Positions 14,323 to 20,840 of a stretch of 20,840 bases of DNA are shown in pieces. How positions within the stretch are numbered: position 1 is the first letter of the stretch; every line of letters begins with the position of its first letter. The DNA comes from Pseudomonadota bacterium (lineage in GTDB: Bacteria > Pseudomonadota > Alphaproteobacteria > Rhizobiales > Xanthobacteraceae). A model generated the notes under the pieces. It searched no databases, was not told where the DNA came from, and was given only the letters and a program-made list of their open reading frames with translations. The stretch spans positions 1 through 20,840 of the forward strand of contig JAEWFG010000087.1 of NCBI GenBank assembly GCA_023388935.1. Reading direction: 5' to 3'. The position numbers and the translations under genes are program-made.

Positions 14323-14784
14323 TCAGGACGTCGTTGGGCTCTTGGACGGCTTGGATGCAACCGGGTGGCGCGAGCGGGTATCGGAGCGACCATCCAAGCC
14401 CTTGGGCAGCCTGTCCGCGTTGAGCTTCACGACCGCGGGTCTGGCGTCGGCAGCTGGCGCATCTTCCTGGCTATAGATCAGTGTCGCCTCGAATTTCACA
14501 TCGGGCGCTTCCCGGGCCGTTCCCGAGCAGCTCGCCACCAGGCCGTTGCACACCCCCGACAGGTTGATCTCGAACTCGTCCAGCCCAAACACACTGGGCG
14601 GGCCGTCGGCGTATCGGTGCACAGTCAGCACGGCAGAGAAGTTATGCTCATCGACACGGTAGGAGCCGCCATAGATGAAAAAACTGTCGCTGCCCGAGAT
14701 CGTCCCCTCGGCCAGATCCACAAGGCCGGTGCCCTGGCCACGCGGGGTCCTGAACCAGGCAGCGTATTTGCCGTCTCTCAGCAT
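14323..14784 (-). CDS. GrlR-family regulatory protein, 153 aa
   Basis: The N-terminal domain (residues about 1-108) matches the GrlR beta-barrel family: MLRDGKYAAWFRTPRGQGTG, then GTISGSDSFFIYGGSYRVD, then LTVHRYADGPPSVFG, and GTAREAPDVKFEATLIYS at its end. In enterohaemorrhagic E. coli GrlR binds the activator GrlA to repress type III secretion. In soil alphaproteobacteria the family is common and uncharacterised. The C-terminal 40 residues are Ala/Pro/Ser-rich and probably disordered. The start is ATG 14784, with GAGAA 7 bases upstream. It follows the chemotaxis operon at a 148-bp distance, on the same strand, with an inverted repeat between; whether it is co-transcribed is unclear. No GrlA-like partner is visible. 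Confidence 0.75.
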   Translation of the reverse strand: MLRDGKYAAWFRTPRGQGTGLVDLAEGTISGSDSFFIYGGSYRVDEHNFSAVLTVHRYADGPPSVFGLDEFEINLSGVCNGLVASCSGTAREAPDVKFEATLIYSQEDAPAADARPAVVKLNADRLPKGLDGRSDTRSRHPVASKPSKSPTTS

Positions 14785-14895
14785 TGAAAATTTCTCGACG
14801 TGAAAATTGACTCATATATGCGATCAACTCTGGGGCGCGACAATGATCGACCTGCCGGCCCGTTCCGTAGGGTTAACGCCCCGAAAATCTGATCC

Positions 14896-14947
14896 ATCGA
14901 ATTGTCGCCGACGCATGACGCCGGCGGCGATCTCAAAACAATTCGAT
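14896..14947 (-). terminator. Bulged inverted repeat at the end of the chemotaxis operon
   Basis: ATCGAATTGT (14896-14905) and ACAATTCGAT (14938-14947) are perfect inverted arms. Inside them the shorter CGCCG/CGGCG arms (from 14906, and about 14924-14928) can extend the stem after a bulge. The stop codon of the last chemotaxis gene (14933-14935) lies within the structure. It could terminate or protect the operon mRNA 3' end, but no U-tract follows. Confidence 0.4.
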
Positions 14948-16657
14948 GCCGTCATCTGCGGTCTCGACCGCTTCGACGCGCCGCGCGGCCGCCATGGACG
15001 CAAGCCCAAGCGTTTGCAGAAATTTGCGGTGAACGTCCCGTTCACGCTCCATCGTGTAGCGCGCGAAGAGATCGTCGAGCATCGCCTGATCCCGCGCCTC
15101 GGGCCTTGGCCGCTGTGCGCCCGCGCTCGCAGTCTCGAGGCGCGCGGCCACCGCTGGCAGGGCCGCGGAGCTTTCGCCGAGCATGGTCATCGAGCCTTGC
15201 GCCGAATTCATCAGGCCTTCGAACTCAGCACCTTCGCTCACGAGCCGGCTCATCAGCTTGCCGAGCCGTTCGTTGCCGGCCTCGACCTCGCGTAGTGCCT
15301 GGAGGATTTGCGGCTCGAGCTTGGCGAGCTGCGTGGGATCACCTTGCACGCGCAGTTCCTTCAGCTCGTTCGCCGACCGTTCGATGCCGTCGAGCACGGG
15401 CTTCAGGCGCCCTGCCCCCACCGAAACCTGGTCGGCAGTTGCCTTGAGCTCGTTGGCGATGACGACGAAGGCGCTGCCTCGGCTGCCGAGATGGCTGGCC
15501 TTGAGGCCCGCATTCATCCCGATCAGCGTGATGTCGACGGTCGCCTCGGCAAGCCCGGCGATCGCCTGGCGAAACTTCGCCAGTGTGTCCTCGACGATCG
15601 CGAGCGCCTCGTCGACAGAGCGGCCGGCGCTCTCGCAAGTCGCGATCAGGGTCGAGGCGTGCGCCAGCGTTTGCTTGATGCGTGCGAGGAACGACGACGA
15701 GCCTCCGTCCTCGCCGCCGAACAGCGAGCGGCCGTGGCCGACGACGCCGCTCGCGTCATGCAGGATGGCGGCCAGCGCCCGCACGGTCTGACCGATGTCG
15801 CCGCTCAACTCGCGCTGGGCGTCCCTGAGCAGGGCCGCCTGCAACTGACAGATCGTGCGCGCGCCGGCATCGCTCACGACGGGCTCCAGAACGAGGCTCG
15901 GGGCAGATTCCGACGCAAGACCGAGGCCGTGACAGACATGCTCGAGGCGCTGGCGCGCGCTGTCGCCGGCCTGCAGGGAAATGATCGAACTGCCGACCGC
16001 CTCGGCAATCTTCCTGGTGCTGGCGCTCGCGAGATCGGCGAGATGGCTGCTCCTACTGCGCTGGTCGCGCAATCCGGAATAGGCTTCGCCAAGCTCGGCG
16101 CTCTCCGATACCAGTTGATTCCGGTAACGGCGCTCGAATTCCTGCTGCCGGCCGAACGCGGTGGCAACCGCCTCGGCCAGGCGCTGCTGATCCCGTGCGC
16201 AGCCCTCGATCGAGCGCTGCACGGCCTTGCCGAGATCGTAGGCCTCCTGCGTGAAGGCGAGAAAGCCCTCGCGATCGCCGTCGAGGGAGGCCGCCTCGAT
16301 CCGCGCGCTGCGCGCGATGATGGTAATCATCTGGATGTGCTTGAACAGCGGCTTGAGCAGCGAAGAAGCCTCCGCGGTGCTCGTGCCGATCGTCGCAAGC
16401 AGGGCACTTTCGGCTGGCAGTGCCTGCGCCAGCTCGCCGAGCCGCGCGGCAATCTCCTGCAGGGCGGTCGCGGCCCCCTCGATCTCGGCGCCGGAGAGTT
16501 CCTCGGAGAGCGTCGCGAGGCCCTGATTGAGCTCCTTGAAGATGATGTGGCCACGACCGAGCTCGTGACCGACGCGCGCGAAGACGTCCTCGATGCGCGA
16601 CGAGACGTCCTCGATCGCAGCGATCGCCTCAGTGAGCGTGTTGGCCGGAACGGACAT
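14933..16657 (-). CDS. Soluble chemoreceptor-like (MCP-like) protein, 574 aa
   Basis: A long, almost entirely helical protein with no membrane segment. Two stretches resemble the MCP hairpin tip (LLALNAAIEAARAGExGxGFAVVAxEVRxLA): ITIIARSARIEAASLDGDRE then GFLAFTQEAYDLGKAV (residues about 111-146), and ITLIGMNAGLKASHLGSRGS then AFVVIANELKATADQ (376-410). Both have lost key residues of the CheA/CheW contact. Between them is SLQAGDSARQRLEHV (228-242), a helical motif often seen in chemotaxis proteins. Start ATG 16657, 5 bases after the cheB stop; a TTG at 16666 would overlap cheB by 4. It is the last gene of the operon. It may modulate the kinase complex rather than sense ligands; that is inference. 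Confidence 0.72.
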   Translation of the reverse strand: MSVPANTLTEAIAAIEDVSSRIEDVFARVGHELGRGHIIFKELNQGLATLSEELSGAEIEGAATALQEIAARLGELAQALPAESALLATIGTSTAEASSLLKPLFKHIQMITIIARSARIEAASLDGDREGFLAFTQEAYDLGKAVQRSIEGCARDQQRLAEAVATAFGRQQEFERRYRNQLVSESAELGEAYSGLRDQRSRSSHLADLASASTRKIAEAVGSSIISLQAGDSARQRLEHVCHGLGLASESAPSLVLEPVVSDAGARTICQLQAALLRDAQRELSGDIGQTVRALAAILHDASGVVGHGRSLFGGEDGGSSSFLARIKQTLAHASTLIATCESAGRSVDEALAIVEDTLAKFRQAIAGLAEATVDITLIGMNAGLKASHLGSRGSAFVVIANELKATADQVSVGAGRLKPVLDGIERSANELKELRVQGDPTQLAKLEPQILQALREVEAGNERLGKLMSRLVSEGAEFEGLMNSAQGSMTMLGESSAALPAVAARLETASAGAQRPRPEARDQAMLDDLFARYTMERERDVHRKFLQTLGLASMAAARRVEAVETADDGIELF

Positions 16658-16662
16658 TGCGA

Positions 16663-17754
16663 TCAACCTGTCACCGCCGCGTGCCCGGCCTGGTGCCAGA
16701 GCATGATCTCGCGCGGAATATCACGCAGCGAGACGACTTTCTCGACGCCGCCATGGGCGATGGCTTCTTTGGGCATGCCGAACACCACGCAGCTTTCTTC
16801 ATCCTGCGCCCGTGTCGAGGCTCCGAGCTTGCGCATCTCCAGCATCCCGCGCGCACCGTCGTCGCCCATGCCGGTCATGATGACGCCGAGGGCATTGGCG
16901 CCCGCATGCTGGGCCGCGGAACGGAACAGCACGTCGACGGATGGGCGATGCCGTGACACTGGCGGGCCGTCCTTGATCGCGATCTGGTAACGTTGGCCGA
17001 TGCGCTGCAGCAGCATGTGACGTGCGCCGGGTGCAATATAGGCGCAGCCAGGCAGTACCGGCTCGCCGTCTGCAGCCTCCTTGACTTGGATCTGACAGAC
17101 GCCATTGAGGCGCCTTGCGAAGGCCGCGGTGAAGCCTGCAGGCATGTGCTGGACGATGACGATGGGAGGACAGTGCGGCGGCAGCATCTCGAGCACGTCG
17201 TTAAGCGCCTCGGTGCCGCCGGTCGATGCACCGATGCACACGATGCGTTCCGTCGTCGGCCGGACCCTGCCCTGCACCGGCGGCGGGATGATGGCGTCAG
17301 CGGTGAGCTTCCTCTCGACAACCCGCCGCTCCGACCGCGGGCGCACACGCGCGCGCGCCGCCGACTTCACGGCCTCGCGCAGCCGCGTGGAGCATTCGAG
17401 TAACGCCTGCCGCGTGTCGATCTTCGGCTTGGGCACGATATCCACGGCGCCGGCCTCGAACGCCTCGAACATGACGTTCGAGCCCTCCTCGGTGAGGGAC
17501 GAGCAGATGATCACGGGGATCGGACACTGCGCCATGATCTTGCGCAGGAACGTCATACCGTCCATGCGCGGCATCTCGATGTCGAGGATCATGACGTCGG
17601 GTATCTCGTTCTGAAGGCGGCGAGCCGCTGCGAACGGATCGGAGGCCGTGCCCATCACCTCGATGTCGGGATCCTCGTTGAGGATCGTTTGCATGATTTG
17701 GCGCACCGACGCCGAATCGTCCACGATCAGCGCGCGAACTTTCTCCTTCGGCAT
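16663..17754 (-). CDS. cheB: Chemotaxis response regulator protein-glutamate methylesterase, 363 aa
   Basis: CheB removes methyl groups from, and deamidates, chemoreceptors when phosphorylated by CheA. The receiver domain (residues 6-125) shows the acidic pair D12/D13 and phosphoacceptor D58 in ILDIEMPRMDG, with K109 near its end (VPKPK). After a basic linker (130-165) the catalytic domain has GASTGG with S177, VQHMP with H203, and TGMGDDG with D299. All three catalytic residues are present and the length is normal. The start is ATG 17754 with GGAG 9 bases upstream, 15 bases after the cheR stop. It lies between cheR and the soluble receptor-like gene, in one operon. Confidence 0.96.
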   Translation of the reverse strand: MPKEKVRALIVDDSASVRQIMQTILNEDPDIEVMGTASDPFAAARRLQNEIPDVMILDIEMPRMDGMTFLRKIMAQCPIPVIICSSLTEEGSNVMFEAFEAGAVDIVPKPKIDTRQALLECSTRLREAVKSAARARVRPRSERRVVERKLTADAIIPPPVQGRVRPTTERIVCIGASTGGTEALNDVLEMLPPHCPPIVIVQHMPAGFTAAFARRLNGVCQIQVKEAADGEPVLPGCAYIAPGARHMLLQRIGQRYQIAIKDGPPVSRHRPSVDVLFRSAAQHAGANALGVIMTGMGDDGARGMLEMRKLGASTRAQDEESCVVFGMPKEAIAHGGVEKVVSLRDIPREIMLWHQAGHAAVTG

Positions 17755-17769
17755 TTGGTTACGCTCCGG

Positions 17770-18624
17770 CTAGACCTGGAAAATGGTTGGCTGCACCTGC
17801 TTCAAACCATGCACGGCACTGTGAATCATCGATTCCGAATGTCCGACCAGCAGGTAGCCGCCCGGCCGCAAATGGTTGCACAATCGCTCGATCACCTTAC
17901 GCTGCGTCTCGCGCTCGAAATAGATCAGGACGTTGCGACAGAAGATGATGTCGACGTCGCGGTCAACGGGATAGGACCCATCCATGAGGTTCATCCGCAT
18001 GAAATGCGTCATGCGGCGCAATTCCGGCACCACCCGCACCTCGCCGCGCGACTTATCCCGCGACGACAGGAAATATCGCTTCACGAAATGCTCCGGCACC
18101 GGGGCGAGCACGTCGCGGGTGTAGATCGCGGTCTTGGCAAGGCGCAGCACCGCGGTCGAGACGTCGGTCCCGAGGATGCGGTACTGAAACCGCGTTCCGC
18201 TCCGCGTCATGTCGTCCAGCACCATCGCTGTCGTGTAGGCTTCCATGCCGGTGGAGCTCGCCGAGCTCCAGACCTTCAGGTTCGCATTCTTGCGTCCGTG
18301 CGACTTGAGCAGGGCTGGGATCGCAACGTCGCGCATGAAGGTGAAGTGCTGGGGTTCGCGGAAGAAGTCGGTCTTGTTGGTGGTCACCACATCGATGAGA
18401 TGTGTCAGTTCGGTGTCGAAATGATCGGCCTCGAACAGGTTGTCGACATACTCGTTGAGATCGGAGAAATTCAGCGCGCGCACACGTTTGTGCAACCGCC
18501 CCTCCAGCATCAGCCGCTTGCCCGGCGGCAGCTTGATGCCGACCTGGCCTTCGATCAATTCAGCGATGGTCCGGAAATGACGGTCCGACAGATGGACGGC
18601 CGTATCCTGCATGACGGGCATCAT
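17770..18624 (-). CDS. cheR: Chemotaxis protein methyltransferase, 284 aa
   Basis: CheR methylates glutamates on chemoreceptors using S-adenosylmethionine. Seen are the N-terminal helical domain (LSDRHFRTIAELIEGQVGIK, PPGKRLMLEGRLHKR), then VTTNKTDFFREPQHF, the SAM-binding segment VWSSASSTGMEAYTTAMVL (the usual AGCSTGEE is SSASSTGME here), LGTDVSTAVLRLA, and DIIFCRNVLIYF followed by LRPGGYLLVGHSES. The frame is open to a GTG at 18714, but ATG 18624 is preferred: it has GGAGG about 13 bases upstream and gives the family-typical N-terminus. The gap to the upstream receptor gene is 139 bp. Confidence 0.94.
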   Translation of the reverse strand: MMPVMQDTAVHLSDRHFRTIAELIEGQVGIKLPPGKRLMLEGRLHKRVRALNFSDLNEYVDNLFEADHFDTELTHLIDVVTTNKTDFFREPQHFTFMRDVAIPALLKSHGRKNANLKVWSSASSTGMEAYTTAMVLDDMTRSGTRFQYRILGTDVSTAVLRLAKTAIYTRDVLAPVPEHFVKRYFLSSRDKSRGEVRVVPELRRMTHFMRMNLMDGSYPVDRDVDIIFCRNVLIYFERETQRKVIERLCNHLRPGGYLLVGHSESMIHSAVHGLKQVQPTIFQV

Positions 18625-18763
18625 CGCTGCATGCCCCCCTCCGGGACGCCCGCTGCCTGCACTGAATGTCGGGCCGTACGGGCCATCTCGAATCCTGAAC
18701 GTCAATTCAATCACTGAAGGCGGATCGGCCCACTGTGACGGGCGGGCTGATCCTCAAGGGGTC

Positions 18764-20840
18764 TCAACGCTGGAAGTCGGCGTCCTGATCGTCCTTGCCG
18801 TCGTTCATATCAAAGGCGAAGCCGCCGCCGACTGCCTTCAGGGCGCGCGCCGGCTTGGCTTGCGGCTTCCTGGCCGGACGCTCCGCGGCCGCCATGGTGG
18901 CTGCCTTGGCGCGCAGCTGATCGACTGCCCGGTCGATCGGCGTAGCCGCGTGGCCTTTTCCGCTCTGCTCGATGCGGAAATAGGCGATCGTCGACTGAAG
19001 CTGTTCGGCCTGCGAAGCAAGCTCTTCCGAGGTCGATGACACTTCCTCCGACGCGCTGGCATTCTGCTGCCCGACCTTGTCGAGCTGCTGGATCGCCTGG
19101 TTGATCTGGGCCGAGCCGACGTCCTGCTCGCGGCAGGCCGCGGTGATCTCCTCGACGAGTTCGGCGGTCTTCTTGATGTCCGGAACGAGCTTGGAGAGCA
19201 TGGCGCCTGCTTCCTGCGCCACCTTGACGGTGTCGGCCGAAAGCGTGCCGATCTCGGCGGCAGCCGCCTGGCTGCGTTCGGCGAGCTTGCGCACCTCGGA
19301 GGCGACCACGGCAAAGCCCTTGCCGTGCTCACCGGCCCGCGCGGCTTCGACCGCAGCGTTGAGCGCGAGCAGATCGGTCTGGCGTGCGATCTCCTGCACG
19401 ATCGTGATCTTCTCGGCGATGGTCTGCATGGCATTGACGGCGCGGCCGACCGCGGCACCGCTGGCTTCGGCGTCCTTGGCCGACTGCGCGGCGATCTTCT
19501 CGGTCTGGTTGGCGTTGTCGGCGTTCTGCTTCACGTTCGAGGCCATCTCCTCCATCGACGAGGAAGCTTCCTCGGCGGACGAAGCCTGCTCGGTCGCGCC
19601 ATGCGAGAGCTGCTCGGCGCTGGCGGAAAGCTCCTGGCTGCCCGCCGAGACGTTCTGCGCTGCGGTGAGGGCCTCCGAGACGATCTGACGGAGCTTTTCC
19701 ACCATGCGCTCGAGCGCGAGGCCCAGCGTATCCTTCTCCGAGAGCGGCTTTGCCTCGACGGTGAGGTTGCCCTGAGCGATCTCGCTGGCCACCGCAGCAG
19801 TTGCGTTCAGATTGGCCGTCATCGCATTGAGAGCCAACACGAGGTCGCCAACTTCGTCGTTGCTGGACACCGCGATCTTGTAGCCGAGGTCACCAACCGC
19901 CACGGCCTTGGCAAGGTCGACCGCGCGGCCCAGCCCACGGCTAATATTGAGGGCGATCCAGGTCGCAGACGCCGCAGCGATCAGGAGAGCGCTAATGATC
20001 ATGCTGACCAACAACATTTTGGCGAGGGCAGCACCCCTCGCGCCCTCTTCCACAACGTCCGCCATCTGCTTCTCGTTCAGTTTGACGTACTGTTCGACCG
20101 CGTCCAGCGTCTCGTTGAAGGCCTTGCGACCTTCACCGTTCGCGATCGTCGCTGCCTTGATGTTCCCAGCTTCGAGGGCTAGGCGCGTGACGTTTTCGAC
20201 GACCTTCGCAAGGCGCTCCGACTGAGCGTTGATCCCCGCTGCGGCACCGGCCTGGCCCGCTTGAGCTGCTGCCGCTTTGACATTGCTCATCCGTTGCGTG
20301 GCCTCCTTGACGTCCACCTCGACATCCTGGGTGTTGGTGGCGGAATAGGCCATCGCGATCGCGCGGGACAGGCGCGCAATGTCCGCGCGCGCGGTCAACA
20401 TCGCCATGACTGCTTGCTGGTTCTCGGACGCACTCTTGCCCAGTTCGGCAGCAGCGGCGTCGAACATCAGGTCGAGATCCTTGGCCGCGGACTGGCCCTC
20501 GGTCTTCCAGAGTTCGGCAGCCTTGTTGTTGGAATTGACCAGCGCGAACTTTCCGGCCTGCTCCTCGAACTCGTTCATGCGCTTCATGGGACCGGAGGCT
20601 TGATCGAGCATGCGCTTGCCGGTTTCGCTCGCCTGCCCATGCAGGTCATTGTAGAGCTTGAGCACTTTCTCGCGACGGACCAGCATCGCGCTGTGATTGT
20701 CCTGGGTTTCCTTATCCGACACCGCCTGGATCATCCGGGTCTCGGCGCGCTGCTGCGCCTGGATCGCGCCCATCACGTCCGCGGCGAGCTTGGTACGGTT
20801 GGCCTGGCCGACGATCCGCTCCTGCTGCGCAGTCAAAGTG
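18764..20840 (-). CDS. Methyl-accepting chemotaxis protein, partial (N-terminus beyond window)
   Basis: Residues are counted from 20836. The periplasmic sensor region (1-265) is long and helical, with a four-helix-bundle look. A membrane span follows (about 273-296, MLLVSMIISALLIAAASATW), then a HAMP domain (297-345) and the signalling domain. The hairpin tip is canonical: RQTDLLALNAAVEAARAGEH then GKGFAVVASEVRKLAERS (485-522). The tail carries an Ala/Lys/Pro linker and ends DADFQR, with no NWETF-type CheR tether. The first membrane span and start lie past the right edge. It is the first visible gene of the operon with cheR and cheB, so it is probably their substrate. Confidence 0.93.
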   Translation of the reverse strand, partial: TLTAQQERIVGQANRTKLAADVMGAIQAQQRAETRMIQAVSDKETQDNHSAMLVRREKVLKLYNDLHGQASETGKRMLDQASGPMKRMNEFEEQAGKFALVNSNNKAAELWKTEGQSAAKDLDLMFDAAAAELGKSASENQQAVMAMLTARADIARLSRAIAMAYSATNTQDVEVDVKEATQRMSNVKAAAAQAGQAGAAAGINAQSERLAKVVENVTRLALEAGNIKAATIANGEGRKAFNETLDAVEQYVKLNEKQMADVVEEGARGAALAKMLLVSMIISALLIAAASATWIALNISRGLGRAVDLAKAVAVGDLGYKIAVSSNDEVGDLVLALNAMTANLNATAAVASEIAQGNLTVEAKPLSEKDTLGLALERMVEKLRQIVSEALTAAQNVSAGSQELSASAEQLSHGATEQASSAEEASSSMEEMASNVKQNADNANQTEKIAAQSAKDAEASGAAVGRAVNAMQTIAEKITIVQEIARQTDLLALNAAVEAARAGEHGKGFAVVASEVRKLAERSQAAAAEIGTLSADTVKVAQEAGAMLSKLVPDIKKTAELVEEITAACREQDVGSAQINQAIQQLDKVGQQNASASEEVSSTSEELASQAEQLQSTIAYFRIEQSGKGHAATPIDRAVDQLRAKAATMAAAERPARKPQAKPARALKAVGGGFAFDMNDGKDDQDADFQR

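Noticed and set aside
15308..16990. A 560-codon open frame on the plus strand opposite the receptor-like gene and cheB
   Set aside because: It is antisense to genes with clear motifs, lacks any domain, and is explained by high-GC codon bias leaving the opposite strand open.
17689..18717. A 342-codon plus-strand open frame opposite cheR
   Set aside because: Same reason: His/Arg-rich shadow of the well-supported cheR gene.
1..20840. CRISPR array, tRNA or rRNA gene, complete insertion sequence
   Set aside because: No regularly spaced repeats, no cloverleaf candidate and no transposase with terminal inverted repeats could be found by eye.

Overview
The window looks like a chromosomal stretch from a Bradyrhizobium-like alphaproteobacterium (Nitrobacteraceae/Hyphomicrobiales). 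This is inferred from high-GC codon use in the core genes, several short orphan proteins of a style I associate with Bradyrhizobium, a DUF6538-type integrase, an alphaproteobacterial che operon and a GrlR-family protein. No database search was possible, so family names rest on motifs read by eye.

Layout. (1) 1-4400 is a decayed accessory region. A frameshifted integrase remnant (minus, cut by the window edge) is followed by small orphan genes separated by long non-coding stretches: a 61-aa hypothetical, a TTG-start exported protein, two 96-aa hypotheticals and a Myb/SANT-like HTH protein. (2) 4409-6947 holds a compact three-gene module: a 68-aa peptide with a Tat-like N-terminus (plus), divergent from a translationally coupled pair encoding a PqqD/HprK-like kinase fusion and a PF14907-type nucleotidyltransferase (minus). 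It resembles a peptide-modification (RiPP-like) cassette and is the best candidate here for an undescribed system. (3) 7223-11031 has a 68-aa hypothetical and then the complete dTDP-L-rhamnose pathway, split into divergent pairs rfbC-rfbD (minus) and rfbA-rfbB (plus) around a 113-bp control region with a clear sigma70-like promoter and an overlapping dyad. (4) 11032-14300 is a second accessory stretch: a strong 18-bp hairpin, a second small HTH protein, an EAL-domain remnant, a VanZ-like membrane protein, a small secreted protein, a frameshifted FkbM methyltransferase remnant and one or two small hypotheticals. (5) 14323-20840 holds a GrlR-family protein and a minus-strand chemotaxis operon reading MCP (cut by the window end), cheR, cheB and a soluble receptor-like protein with two degenerate MCP-tip-like segments.

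Working together: CheR and CheB set the methylation level of the upstream receptor, with CheA/CheW presumably encoded beyond the right edge. RfbA-B-C-D convert glucose-1-phosphate to dTDP-rhamnose for surface polysaccharide. The kinase/nucleotidyltransferase pair probably acts on a peptide, plausibly the adjacent exported one. The frameshifted integrase, EAL and FkbM remnants show that the flanking regions are gene graveyards or former mobile DNA.
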